Assembly: GCF_048128805.1 (NCBI RefSeq)
Contig: NC_136017.1
Span: forward strand, 15,357,807-15,421,806
Direction: 5' to 3'
Source: Centroberyx gerrardi
Taxonomy: Eukaryota > Chordata > Actinopteri > Beryciformes > Berycidae
DNA length: 64,000 bases
Numbering within the stretch: position 1 is the first letter of the stretch; every line of letters begins with the position of its first letter. The notes under the pieces were generated by a model. That model was not told the origin of the DNA. It was given only the letters and a program-made list of their open reading frames with translations, and did no database searches. Both the position numbers and the translations under genes were made by a program. Shown piece by piece: positions 38,589 through 50,667 of the stretch.

Positions 38589-38602
38589 CCAGTAGGTGGC
38601 GC
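38589..38602 (+). promoter_or_regulatory. CTCF-like binding motif
   Basis: CCAGTAGGTGGCGC fits the CTCF core consensus CCASYAGRKGGCRS at every position. It sits in non-coding DNA between the HIPK-like gene and the beta connexin, so an insulator role is possible. The call rests on one 14-bp match. Confidence 0.4.
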
Positions 38603-38861
38603 ATGGCCTTTCTTGACTGCTACATTAATTTTAAGAGGAAAGCTGGTTTCAGATCATCACCCCTATTCAAAGATATGCAGGCTGTGTGTATCCTTTTCTA
38701 GCTCTTGTATCATGCTGTCTTGGGCCTATTCATTACTGGCTATCATGTCTGCCAGAGCTAAAATGAGGTCAAGTAAGAAGGGATTAGATTTTTAACATTT
38801 ACCCAAGCTTAAGTTTTATAAATGATTCCTTGGCAAATAATTTGAATCCATACAGCGGAGT

Positions 38862-38968
38862 GTGGTAGTGTAGTGAGTTGGGAAATCTCCCTTCAAATGG
38901 AAGACCTGGGTTCAAGCCTCCGTGTTGTCAAGTCTTGAGCAAGACACTGAATCCCTACCAGCACCGGT
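38862..38968 (+). repeat. tRNA-derived SINE fragment
   Basis: GTGGTAGTGTAGTGAGTTGG (A-box region), GACCTGGGTTCAAGCC (B box) and TCTTGAGCAAGACACTGAAT are the typical order of blocks in fish tRNA-derived SINEs. It is truncated and runs into a tandem repeat. Confidence 0.6.
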
Positions 38969-38984
38969 GTGACAAAGTCAACTT

Positions 38985-39245
38985 TGCTCGAGTCACAAAG
39001 TCAAGTCTCAAGTCTAAATGTAGATTACCAAGTCAAGTCCAAGTCTAGTCCATGTCATTAATGTCAAGTCCCAAGTCTAAATGTAGATTACCAAGTCAAG
39101 TCCATGTCATTAATGTCAAGTTCCAAGTCTAAATGTAGATTACCAAGTCAAGTCCATGTCATTAATGTCAAGTTCCAAGTCTAAATGTAGATTACCAAGT
39201 CAAGTCCATGTCATTAATGTCAAGTCTCAAGGCTAAATGTAGAAC
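38985..39245. repeat. Tandem repeat of about 52 bp
   Basis: A unit with AAGTCTAAATGTAGATTACC, then AAGTCAAGTCCATGTCATTA, is repeated four times. Degenerate CAAGTC-rich sequence continues to about 39.54 kb. Confidence 0.85.
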
Positions 39246-40360
39246 ACTATCATCATGAGTTTGTTTTATATACTTCAATAAATTCAGTCATTCCATACAA
39301 ATTCAGAAAACAGAATTTAAATTTGTCTGGTGGAACAAATCTCATCACTTTCAATCTAAGTCATTTTCACAAACACAAGATCTTTCTCAAGACTTTGGGA
39401 ACCTTTTCAAGTCATCAAAGTACAAGTCAAAATCAAGTCCCAAGTCATCAGAACCCAAGTCAAGTCAAGTCTCGTACTTCAAGTCAAGTCTCAAGCAATT
39501 AAAACTGACTTGAGTCCAAGTCATGTGACTAGAGTTCCCACCTAAGCCTTGAGAATTGGATGATTTAGAAGACCAGGCCCACTGTCCTTGATTGGCACTC
39601 TTACTCTAAAACACTTGGTGAAAGCACACTGAAGATTTCACCAGGTACTTGCAAAATGGTAGGAAAACGGTTTCTGCACTTTCACTTCAGGTAACCAAGA
39701 AATGGTTGGCTTGCGGATGGTTGCTACCATTTGGTTATTACTGGGCATTACTGAAGCCAATGTAATTCTACCTGCTATGAGAGAAATGCTTAGCCGAAAT
39801 TTGGAATGTACAGACTTCGGTTATAACAGAGCAAAAGAGTAACATGCATGACTGTGCTCTTCTAAAGAAACCCAAATACTGCACTAATAAAACAGAAGAT
39901 GTCTGGTTTTAGTTCATAATGCACCGGGACCAAGTCTCCACTCCCTCCCCACAATAGTCTCTTCATGATGAAAGAAGTGAGACAAGAGAAAAGGATAAAA
40001 AAAAAGTCGAAAGAAGGGAGAGCTTTGTCTGTGTGTATGTGTGTGTGCATCCACCCTCCCGCTGCTTCCTCAGGTCGAGACTGCCATTTTTGAAGACGAC
40101 AGCAGCTTCTGGTTCGTCTTATTCTGCATCAGACTCTTCTCTGCGCTCCCAGAGCAGATGGAGTGGCTGCGTTTTCCTCTGGCCCTCTGACAGGAGAGGC
40201 ACCTGAGATGAGGAGAACGTGTGATTGGTCTTTTAGGACTTCCTGGAATTTGAAAAGACAGACCACAAAGCATGACATAAAGATTTCAGGGGGCAGGGTC
40301 TTACATTCTGCGCATTCTGGGAGGGCATTTACACTGGCATGGCAAAGCCTTTGTGGCTTA

Positions 40361-40528
40361 GGCTGAGGACACACTACATGACTTCTGACTGATTTTCAAG
40401 ATCAGAACGAGTCAGTGCTAGGTTGTGGCGTCATACAGATGATCTTGTAGTGTGTGAGGGTTCAGGACTTTAATCTCTTGCCTCCTGATCCAGACGGGAC
40501 CATCTCTATTATTTCATACATTGATTTT
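40361..40528. repeat. MITE-like repeat, copy 2 (partner at 10.9 kb)
   Basis: GAGGACACACTACATGACTT and GGCGTCATACAGATGATCTT, then GTAGTGTGTGAGGGTTCAGG, match the element in rtraf intron 3 in the same orientation. Confidence 0.55.
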
Positions 40529-41048
40529 TACACCTTGAATCTGGACAAGTCTTGACATCCTCCTGTAGTGGGAGCTGGTCCGTGAATCAAATCTGAATGG
40601 AGATGAGCGATAGCTAATGAGAGTTGTACGTGAGAGAAGGAAAACATAACAGACAGAACAATGCTCCACCTCCATCTTTTGTTGTGGTTCTGTGATGTAG
40701 TAGCATGAGAGTTCAGGCTTTTACCAAATTGGGGGACTGCATGGTGCTAGAACTTGGGTTGTGTGTGTTCCCCAAACCCAACTGGTTGTTAAGTGTTTGT
40801 TCCCCAAACCCAACTGGACAAAAATCATTGGTTCGTACTATCTGCTCCTTACTTGCTCATTATCCAGGCTTTGGATCTTCTGTATAGTAGATGTTTGTCT
40901 ATATGTCGTGTACAATGATAAATGCATTTTCCACACTTTGGATCAGCAAAGTACTACTAGTTATAATGCGCTACATAGGTAAAAATAATAATTCATTCAT
41001 TCATTCATCAACTGACTGATCGACTGACTGTCTGACTGATTAATACCT

Positions 41049-42888
41049 CTACCTAGTGACAGCCTTGGCAACAAGATAGGCAAGTTCGGCCATGTTAAGG
41101 ACCATGCAGATGGAAGAGGCGGTGGCCATGAAAACGGTGAAGACAGTTTTCTCAGTGGGGCGCGAGATGAAGCAGTCCACCAGATTGGGACACGGCCACT
41201 GGTCACACTGCACCAGCCGTGGCATCTGGAAACCATCGTACACCACATATAGGGCATACCTACAGAGATAAAGACACTGTATGTAGATGGGCAAAATGTT
41301 ATGAGACAGGATTACACAGAACCCGCTTAGGGTATATGGAGGCTGAAAGATTTTCTTTCTTTCTTTCTTTGATGACGCATTCATGTTGATCAAATTCATA
41401 TTTACAATGATGGAAAAGAGATATACAGACAGACAGAAAGAGAAACAGATCTTACATGAACCCTCCTTCGAACAGCAGCCTGAACACCAGGCTGCAGGCG
41501 TATGTCCACCAGAGGGCGCCGGCGAGTGGGAGTCTCCGCCTCTTCAAACTCTCCAGTTCTGCCTCCTGGGCTGCTGAGCCCTTGTTGCTGAGGAAACCAG
41601 CTCTACCAGAACCCTGGTGCACAATACAATGTGTGACATGACATGACATGACATGACATTAAATGACATGATATGGTATGACATAACGTAATATGACATA
41701 ACGTAATATGACATTGCATGACATGATATGACATAACTTGACATGATACAACATTATATAACATGATATGATATGACATGACATAATATGACATGATTTT
41801 ACAAGACTTGATATGACGTGTCAAAATATTACATAACATGATATGACATATGACATGATTTACATAACATGACATGACACAATGTGACATAACATGATAT
41901 GACATTATATAACATGAGAAAATATGACATGACATGACATATGACATGACCTGACCTGACCTGACCTGACATGACATGACATGACATGACATAACATATG
42001 ACATGACATGACATGACATGACAAAAGCTGATACGTTTAACATTGTATTTATTTATTTTTGATGTGATATCACAATATACTTTGGCAAAACTTGTTTCTA
42101 TTCAATTCATGCCAATAAAGCTCATTCTGAATTTGAATTTATGCATGATATGGCATGACATGACTTGATATGACATTACATGTTATGATATGATGATACA
42201 ACATTGTATGTCATGATTGACATAACATGACATGACATGACATTACTTAACATGACATTATGACATGATGTGATGATACAACATATGACATGACACAACA
42301 TGATATGACATGAACATACAGTACATTGTCCATTAGTGATAGGACACAACATTCGCTTTTGCAGCTTATCCAGGTACATACACCTGTCAAAGAACACCTG
42401 TAATTCGATTTTTTTTTAAATCATATTGCCTACCAGGATGCCTGTGCAGTGTCAAATACTACACATACCTGTAGGAGCCTCTTCTTATCGCCATGGTTAC
42501 GGTAGGCCACGTACATGGCGACGAGGAGGGTCGGCGTGGACACAAAGACAAGCTGAAGACACCAGAGACGGATGTGGGAGACGGGGAAGAAGTGGTCGTA
42601 ACAGACGTTCTCACAACCAGGCTGGAACACAGAGACAGACACTCTAACTGAGTCCTGTAGGGAAATTCTCTCAGTCTCCATACTCACTATGTCACTCTGC
42701 TGCCCAGTATCGTCGTCGTCACCATCACCATCACTATCACCATCATCATCACCATCACAATCATCATCATCATCATCGTCATCATCATCATCATCACCAT
42801 CACCATCACCATCACCATCATCATTATCATCATTATCATCACCATCATCATCATCATCACCATCACCATCACCATCATCATCACCATC

Positions 42889-42919
<31 letters not shown>

Positions 42920-44090
42920 TCATCATCATCAACATCACCATCACATCACCATCATCATCATCATTATCATCACCATCATCATCATCATCAACATCACCAT
43001 CACCATCATCATCATCAACATCACCATCACCATCATCATCATTATCATCATCATCATTATCATCATCATCAACATCACCATCACCATCATCATCATCACC
43101 ATCACCATCACCATCATCATCATCATTATCATCATTATCATCACCATCATCATCATCATCAACATCACCATCATCATTATCATCATCATCATTATCATCA
43201 TCATCAACATCACCATCACCATCACCATCACCATCATCATCATCACCATCACCATCATCATCATCATCATCATTATCATCATTATCATCACCATCATCAT
43301 CATCATCAACATCACCATCACCATCATCATTATCATCATCATCATTACCACCATCTTATCTCCATCATTGTCATTCCTGACCCTAACCCTGTATGTAAAG
43401 TATACAGTCTACAATAAGGGATTTAATACCATCAACCATATGTTGCACCGACTTTACTGTTGCAAAATAATTCCTGGCATAAAGTAAAACTCATTACTGA
43501 ATATTATTTAAGTTCTTTTCACTCTTGAGATGCTTTCTTACAAAATACTTCAACTTTTAGAGAATGTGATATATTAAACATAATCAGTTATGCTAATGAG
43601 GCCATTACTAATTAATACATTAATTAGCAAATATCTCAACATACTTGTCTTCACAAAACACATGGGTGGTATTAATATGAACTCTGTATCTTAAAGCATT
43701 ACAGAATTATGTTTGTTTCAAGATGTTTTTCCTCATTAATATGCAAATTTATGCAGCAAGGTGCTCCAAAATCTAATCATTTACTCTATAGGGGGAACCT
43801 GTAGTGTAAGTATGAAGTTTCTATCATTCTATCATTCTTGAGTTATTGTATTCACAACCATGTGGAATATAAAAAATGGATATGTCATATTTTGCAATGA
43901 AACACACCACCAGCCTCACCTGCAGTGTGTTGCAGGTGAAGTCGGACTGCTCGTCGCCCCAGACGCTCTCAGCAGCCACGACCAGCACCATGACCCGGAA
44001 GATAAACAGCACCGAGAGCCAGATCTTCCCCAGGCTGGTGGAGTGGCGGTTCACCCCCCCTAACTGGGCGTACAGAGTGGGCCAAGACAT
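41049..44090 (-). CDS. Beta-type connexin (Cx26/Cx30 group)
   Basis: A gap-junction channel subunit. Four coding exons (44090-43920, 42621-42469, 41613-41456, 41259-41049) join to 693 nt, 230 residues, the normal size for GJB2/GJB6-like proteins. It starts [21 protein letters not shown]1 has C53, C60 and C64; E2 reads [27 protein letters not shown] precedes the fourth membrane segment; the tail is short (YLVAKAVTR). Introns fall after Gln57 and Gln108 (phase 0) and inside the Met codon of GGFMYALY (phase 2). An AG ends one base before the ATG, as in other connexins with a non-coding first exon. Adjacency to gja3 fits the human GJA3-GJB2-GJB6 cluster. A teleost gjb8-like identity is possible but was not proven. 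Confidence 0.9.
41630..42330. repeat. TGACA/ACATGA tandem repeats in connexin intron 2
   Basis: Intron 2 of the beta connexin is built largely from imperfect TGACA pentamers (ACATGACATGACATGACA-type runs) at 41630-42020 and again at about 42140-42320, separated by unique sequence. The Met-Ser-Cys-His-Val frames are artefacts. Confidence 0.9.
42712..43358. repeat. (ATC)n/(ACC) trinucleotide array in connexin intron 1
   Basis: About 640 bp of CATCAT/CACCAT triplets with occasional AAC and ATT variants. Long poly-Ser, poly-His and poly-Met frames on both strands come from this array. Confidence 0.95.
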
Positions 44091-44379
44091 CCTGAGGGAA
44101 GAGAGCAGGAGACGAAAAAACAGGAATATAATAATATAAGTGTCAGTAGAAGACTGTGGTTGTACTGGGCTGCTCCCAGGTGTGAAGGTGTGGAACTGTG
44201 TGAATGTGAAGATGAGATAAAAGAAGATAAAAAAGAAAGAAAAGGTGCTGTATGGATAATCAATAATAAGACCAGACATGATTTAAAAACAGGATTAATT
44301 AATAAAACAAACAAATGCAACAGGAATCAAAGAGATACTACATAAAAGCCAGTAAAATGCATATTGAGAAGTGATTTAA

Positions 44380-45510
44380 AAGACTATTTGAAGGGATGGT
44401 TTTGCCTTCCAAAGTCTAGGAAGCCCAGAAGAGTCTAATCACCCTATAGTCTTCTCTATGTTTTGTTCCTGGAGATAGCCAGGATCCCCCTGCCTAAGGT
44501 GATGGTAAGATGAATAGTGCATATATTCAGTATCCTAAATCATAACCTTTGTAATCTACCCATCTAAATATCAAATTGATGTGGAATTATGCAAAAAATT
44601 ATATCCCAAACCCATTTCTTAATTTGTTTTCTTAGATGCTTACCTAGACTGCTTGGATGAGAAATGGCAGAAAAGTTGATTTTCTCTGGGTGAAGTATTC
44701 CCACTACTAGCAAAACAGCGACAAGAACATTGGACATCAATGCTGTTTGGTTTCTGGATCATTCACAGGAGAGGGAACTGAGTTCTCCTGATTTTTAAAG
44801 GTAAGAGAGGATGCAACTGCAAACTTTGTAATATGATGAGTAGTAACAAACTACCAGTGGTGGAAAAAGTACTCAAATTCTTTACTTAAGTAAAAGTAGC
44901 AATACCATAATGGAAAAATACTTCATTAAAAGTAAAAGTCCAGAGTCCCCTTCTTAAGCTTAACAGATAGATAAACTCCTTCCAGCAGCTGTAGTGTTGA
45001 CAGTTGGTTTATTAGCACCAGTTCGTCTATACAGTACTAGAAACAGAGTAAAACTGAAACAAAGAAACAAACAAACTATAAGTATAAATATGCTGAACAC
45101 AAAGCTTAATTCTCACTAGCTGAACAACATGTATTTACGTGAGGTATAATATTGTTACAAACCCTGAAATATGCTACCATATACAAATCATATCCCTCAT
45201 AGCAAGATCGGTTACACAGAACCGATAAACATACAGTTGTCATGACAACACGTAAATACCCCGTAAACGATCGTCCATATAAATATAATCTAAATCAAAG
45301 GGCAAGTAGGTTATGAATTATTTTACTTACAGACAATGCATCTACAAACTAACTGCAAGAGGGAAGAAGTCCGCCGCTCTACAGAATAACTGTCACCGTT
45401 TCCATGCCAACAAGATACTTCTTTCATTTGTAGGATATTTCAACCGAAACCACATTCTGGATGTTTAGCGATCTCGAGGTGCCTTCAAGTACCGACGGAA
45501 ATATGATAAT
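44380..45510. other. Connexin upstream flank to Helentron left end
   Basis: No gene is seen. At about 44860-44942 lies the left half of a common fish repeat (GTGGAAAAAGTACTCAAATT, TAAGTAAAAGTAGCAATACC). Its continuation is found beyond the Helentron at about 63.08-63.38 kb. Promoter elements of the beta connexin may lie here but none was identified. Confidence 0.4.
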
Positions 45511-45512
45511 TG

Positions 45513-45537
45513 TGTGATTGCTGCCCCAGCAATCACA
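45513..45537 (-). other. Helentron 3' terminal stem-loop (host element)
   Basis: TGTGATTGCTG, loop CCC, CAGCAATCACA: a perfect 11-bp stem. In Helentrons this terminal palindrome marks the 3' end where rolling-circle transfer stops. Confidence 0.8.
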
Positions 45538-45565
45538 GGTATAATATTCTCGCTCTTTATTATTG

Positions 45566-45590
45566 TGTGATTGCTGCCCCAGCAATCACA
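45566..45590 (-). other. Helentron 3' terminal stem-loop (nested element)
   Basis: A second perfect copy of the 11-bp stem with a 3-nt loop, 53 bp from the first. It is the 3' end of the nested non-autonomous element. Confidence 0.8.
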
Positions 45591-47378
45591 GGTATAATAT
45601 TCTCGCTCTTTATTATTATTATTATTATTATTCCGTACGTTTTTTGGCACTTAACTACTTCTGCATACTTTCACTTAGAGACTCCGTTCAAACTTTAAAA
45701 TGTTCAGCTTCATTGGGCATCGATTGCTATTACTTTTCTAAGCAATTTGACTTTTACTTTTTAAGATATTCTACTTTTTTCTACTTTTTTTTATAATGGG
45801 AGTCTATGGGCGGAATGTTCAAACCATGCCCTCTTTGAACTTTAACTACTCTTTCATACTTTAAGCTAGAAACTTCATTCAAACTTTAAACGGGTCACCA
45901 CTTTTAGTACTTTATCACTTTAATTCAGCTTTTTGACAACTTTTGTACTTTTTGAGTAATCGCAGTTTATGTTTTATACTTTTTTTAACCTTTATAATGG
46001 GACCCTATGGAGCTACGCTAGAGTGCGTGATGTCACAATTCACTCTAGCAGACTTTACTTTACTAACTACTACTACTACTTTTTACTAAATTCACACATT
46101 TTTAAACTGTGACAGTTCACACAACTTTAATACTACATACACATATTATACATCAAACCCTTCAGCTACTTCTGCTCTCACTCACAATGTTAATATATAA
46201 GCAATGCGATGTATAGTTTTTGAGATATTAACTTTTGTTTGACACTAGTGTTCCACTCTTTTTCACAGTAGTTTCTGCTGTTCTTCTGCTTATTTCACTC
46301 TTCTCCATTTCAACATGTCTTACATATTTTCATACCTTTTTTACTTCTTAGTATTATTACATTTTAGTACATTTCTAACATTATTACTTGCCACTGCCTT
46401 CTTACTCTTCATACTACTAGTACCTTCCAGCTTTTCACATAAGCCTTCCTACTAACAGATAGTTTGTTAGCCTTCATAGTCTTCCTACCAACTACATATT
46501 TTCATACCTGTTTACTTCTTAGTATTTTTACATTTTAGTACTTTTCTAACATTATTACTTGTCACTTTATTACTTTCTGTTTTTTTTCTACTGAATATAT
46601 ACCTACTCTTCATTCTATTCATACTTCTTGTACCTTTCAGCTTTTATATATAAGCCTTCATACTTTTCCTACTGTTCATACTACTAGTACCTTCCAGCTT
46701 TTCACATAAGCCTTCCTACTAACAGATAGTTTGTTAGCCTTCATAGTCTTCCTACCAACTACATATTTTCATACCTTTTTACTTCTTAGTACTGTTACAT
46801 TTTAGTACATTTCTAACATGATTACTTGTCACTTTCATATTTTCTGTTTTTTTCCACTGAATATATACCTACTTTTCATACCTGCTATTCATACTCCTTG
46901 TACCTTTCAGATTTGACAAAATAGTCTTCCTACTATCTCCTTCCACATTTTACACATAAGCCTTCCTACATATTTTCTTACTTTTGTACTTGTTACTATT
47001 ATGAATTTTAGTACATTTCTAACATTATTACTTATCACTTTGACACTCATTACAGCTCCTTCACAGAAGTGTTTTAAACTGCCACATTTCTCACAGTTTT
47101 AACATTACATACACATATTATACTTTGCTTCAGCCGTTTCAGTTTGAACAGACAGTCATGTTCAAAAACACGCGCGCACACAGACACACACATACAGCTG
47201 CTGGTACGTACACATCCACCCCCACGCACACACACACACAGACAGAAATATGTGACATAGATACAGCCATAGGATAAGAAAGAGGGAAAGAGGAGAATGA
47301 TAGACCAGTCACAGACAGCCAACAGAAAGGGTGAGCTGTACCCACACTAAACTGCACCAGTGCCACAGTTTGCACTCT

Positions 47379-47421
47379 CAGCAATCACACGCATTTTCTC
47401 CAGAAAATGCACCTTTCTAGT
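47379..47421 (-). other. 5' terminus of nested Helentron
   Basis: On the minus strand: ACTAGAAAGGTGC, a 9-bp-stem hairpin (47391-47410), then GTGTGATTGCTG (47379-47390), identical to the host terminus at 62988-63030. Confidence 0.8.
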
Positions 47422-48659
47422 TATTATTATTATTATTCCGTACGTTTTTTGGCACTTAACTACTTCTGCATACTTTCACTTAGAGACTCCGTTCAAACTT
47501 TAAAATGTTCAGCTTCATTGGGAATCGATTGCTATTACTTTTCTAAGCAATTTGACTTTTACTTTTTAAGATATTCTACTTTTTTCTACTTTTTTTTATA
47601 ATGGGAGTCTATGGGCGGAATGTTCAAACCATGCCCTCTTTGAACTTTAACTACTCTTTCATACTTTAAGCTAGAAACTTCATTCAAACTTTAAACGGGT
47701 CACCACTTTTAGTACTTTATCACTTTAATTCAGCTTTTTGACAACTTTTGTACTTTTTGAGTAATCGCAGTTTATGTTTTATACTTTTTTTAACCTTTAT
47801 AATGGGACCCTATGGAGCTACGCTAGAGTGCGTGATGTCACAATTCACTCTAGCAGACTTTACTTTACTAACTACTACTACTACTTTTTACTAAATTCAC
47901 ACATTTTTAAACTGTGACAGTTCACACAACTTTAATACTACATACACATATTATACATCAAACCCTTCAGCTACTTCTGCTCTCACTCACAATGTTAATA
48001 TATAAGCAATGCGATGTATAGTTTTTGAGATATTAACTTTTGTTTGACACTAGTGTTCCACTCTTTTTCTGTTTCTGCTGCTCTCTTACACATGCAGCTT
48101 TTGTGCTTATTTCACTCTTCTCCATTTCAACATGTCTTACATATTTTCATACCTTTTTTACTTCTTAGTATTATTACATTTTAGTACATTTCTAACATTA
48201 TTGTCACTTTCTTACTTTCTGTTTTTTTCTACTGAATATATACCTACTCTTCATACTATTCATACTACTAGTACCTTCCAGCTTTTCACATAAGCCTTCC
48301 TACTCTTCCTATCAACTGCATATTTTTATACCTTTTTACTTAGTACTGTTACATTTTAGTACATTTCTAACATTATTACTTGTCACTTTCATATTTTCTG
48401 TTTTTTTCTACTGAATATATACCCTATACTCTTCATACCTGCTATTCATACTCCTTGTACCTTTCAGATTTTACAAAATAGTCTTCCTACTATCTCCTTC
48501 CACCTTTTACACATAAGCCTTCCTACATATTTTCTTACTTTTGTGCTTGTTACTATTTAATTTTAATTTTAGTACATTTCTAACATTAGTACTTATCACT
48601 TTGACACTCATTACAGCTTCTCCTTCACAGAAGTGTTTTAAACTGCCACATTTCTCACA

Positions 48660-48795
48660 TTGTTGGGAGGCTTTATACTTCTAATACTTCTACTGCTACT
48701 ACTACAGCTACTTCTAGTACTACAGCTACTTCTAGTACTACAGATACTTCTACTACTACAGCTACTACTGCTACTACAGCTTACTAAATACTTTT

Positions 48796-48849
<54 letters not shown>

Positions 48850-48965
48850 ATCCCTCTATCTGTAACTGTGTCTCTCCTCTCTCTTTTTCTGTCTCTCTCA
48901 CATTGTTGGGAGGCTTTATACATCTAATACTTCTACTGCTACTACTACAGCTACTTGCACATACA
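48660..48965. repeat. Duplicated TACTTCTA-rich block with CT microsatellite
   Basis: TTGTTGGGAGGCTTTATAC, then CTACTACTACAGCTACTT, occurs twice (48660-48720 and 48902-48955) around TACAG repeats and a (CT)n tract at 48803-48849. It lies inside the Helentron 3' flank. Confidence 0.7.
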
Positions 48966-49367
48966 TATGCTGCATGTATTGTCTTCTCTACTATTTTGTC
49001 AGCTTCTCAGGGATCTGCATGTGATTGCTAATTGTATTTCAATAGTGCTATCCTATCAACATTCATCATGTCCCAATCCCCGCTGATGATAGGTCCATAC
49101 AAGAAGCTTCAGCCTGTCAGGAAACACCATCTCCCATATAAAAGTCCTGGCAACACATCGTTGGTTACGTATTGAAATAACTGGAGCATAGAATTTGACC
49201 ATTTTAAAGTTTTATTTGTTTTCAGGTAAACAAAAAATGAATGTTTCACATCCACTCCATCTTTTTTCACTTTTTGGTGATTTGGAGCTCACAGTAACTT
49301 TATTTATATAGCACTTATTAAAAACAGAGTTACAAAGTGCTTTACAAAAGCAGATTGAAAAAGCCAA

Positions 49368-49930
49368 TTTTGTCACTTTGTGGTGATTTGGAGCTCACAG
49401 TGACTTTAGGGCTGAGTAATCGTGACTGTGCCTGCCTTAGGTTGTCCCGAGTTTTCAGGTGGGATCTTACCCGTCATTGGCTAACCAGCCTGCCATACTC
49501 GCCTATTGTGGGATACAGATTAGGCATAGATGCCACAAGGTGTTACAAGTAAAAACAAAAAAGTAACATTTCACATCCACTCCATCTTTTGTCACTTTGT
49601 GGTGATTTGGAGCTCACAGTGACTTTAGGGCTGAGTAATCGTGACTGTGCCTGCCTTAGGTTGTCCCGAGTTTTCAGGTGGGATCTTACCCGTCATTGGC
49701 TAACCAGCCTGCCATACTCGCCTATTGTGGGATACAGATTAGGCATAGAGAGCCTAAGTCCCTCCCCTTCCGGTGGACCACCATGGGACCTTATTTTGGG
49801 AAAAAAATGTACGGTAGTCAACGGCCTAACCACTACCGTACATATTTTTTGCGAAATAAGGTCCCATGGGGGACAGCGGAAGGGGAGGGACTTAGGCTCT
49901 CTATAGATGCCACAAGGTGTTACAAGTAAA
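49368..49930. repeat. Direct duplication of about 186 bp in the Helentron 3' flank
   Basis: The unit from TTTTGTCACTTTGTGG to GCCACAAGGTGTTACAAGTA is present at 49368-49553 and again from 49587. The second copy is split by a 156-bp insertion (see next entry). A partial third copy at about 49258-49290 is joined to a TTTATATAGCAC...AAAGTGCTTTAC repeat at 49293-49345. Confidence 0.85.
49747..49902. mobile_element. 156-bp palindromic MITE
   Basis: AGAGAGCCTAAGTCCCTCCC at the left and GGGAGGGACTTAGGCTCTCT at the right are perfect terminal inverted repeats. The pairing continues inward (CCATGGGACCTTATTT with AAATAAGGTCCCATGG; TACGGTAGT with ACTACCGTA). The neighbouring repeat unit at 49526 gives the unoccupied site, so the insertion is directly demonstrated, with a target duplication of 2-3 bp (AT/ATA). 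The superfamily is unassigned. Confidence 0.85.
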
Positions 49931-50573
49931 TCATTGGCTTTCTCCAGTCATTTGGTATAAACTTCTATCAGTAGTCAGATATTGAAACAGAGTATTCTTT
50001 CAACAGTCATTCAACAGCTACTGAAAGTCAATTATATGTTGGCCTCCTGATATTGAGAAGGTGCAGTAGTGGCCCTTTGGTGTGGTAACTCCTCAGTCTA
50101 TGTAAGTCTTGGTGAGTAACTCTGTAGCAGAGGAGCAGCAGAAGAAAATTGAAGTGTGCTTCAGAGAGCCAGGAGAGAGCAGGGGAGGATGCTGGGTGGC
50201 TGTTCCCTCTCTGGAAAGATGGCTCTGCTTCAAGGTTGTTTGATATCTCAGACCTGTAAGAAACAGTAAAAAAATGTAAGAAACAAGGATAAGAAATAAA
50301 TAAGAACAAAAGATCAAGGTTGTGCTATTTTATACATCTTGTGATGACATTCTGCAGTCATAGATTGAGCCTGTAATGTAATATCACTTCTTAGAAATGT
50401 AAATGTCTTAGACATAAGGTCACTTACTTGTAGCTGGTGAGGCTCAGTGAGAAGGGGCAGCAGTGGACTGTTGCGTCTTCATCCCACAGTGAAAGTATCA
50501 CTGCCTGGGGAGCACGGAGGGTTTGCTGCCTTTTGGAGCAGTCAAACCAAGTGGTGCAGTTTTGTTGTTGTGA

Positions 50574-50667
50574 GGGGGATCCTCCATCCATCCCTCCCTC
50601 CCGGCCTCAGTGAGACTGGGGCAGCCCTGGCCCAGTTTGGCTAGCCTGACTGCAAGGAGGATCCCCC
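50574..50667. repeat. Short inverted-repeat unit, copy 1
   Basis: GGGGGATCCTCC (50574-50585) and GGAGGATCCCCC (50656-50667) are perfect inverted repeats around CAGTGAGACTGGGGCAGCCC. This unit and about 170 bp after it recur at 51322-51580. Confidence 0.7.

Larger units (their letters stand above)
37000..41040. other. Region between HIPK-like gene and beta connexin
   Basis: Beyond the repeats and the CTCF-like site listed separately, no exon was recognised. The missing first HIPK exon may lie between 37.0 and 37.5 kb but could not be identified. Confidence 0.4.
45564..47421 (-). mobile_element. Non-autonomous Helentron nested in the larger element
   Basis: It has the same 5' hairpin (47391-47410), subterminal repeat (47379-47390) and 3' stem-loop (45566-45590) as the host element. 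Its 3' half is almost identical to the host 3' region: about 630 bp from 45631 align with 47433 onward, with one substitution noticed by eye. On both sides it is bordered by the host AAT microsatellite, and the host 3' terminus (45511-45563) continues after it. That explains why the terminal 53 bp occur twice in tandem. It has no transposase and is an internally deleted derivative of the same family. Confidence 0.88.

Noticed and set aside
38862..38968. Possible tRNA gene from the A-box/B-box pair
   Set aside because: The cloverleaf cannot be completed and the downstream part matches a SINE body.
41506..41519. Second exact CTCF-core match (CCACCAGAGGGCGC)
   Set aside because: It lies in coding sequence for the conserved Gly-Ala-Leu-Trp-Trp residues of the beta connexin, so codon constraint explains it.
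41544..42043. Met-Ser-Cys-His-Val repeat frames
   Set aside because: They come from the TGACA pentamer array in connexin intron 2.
42689..43417. Long Ser/His-rich and Met/Val-rich frames on both strands
   Set aside because: They are translations of the (ATC)n array in connexin intron 1; no start context, domain or splice support.
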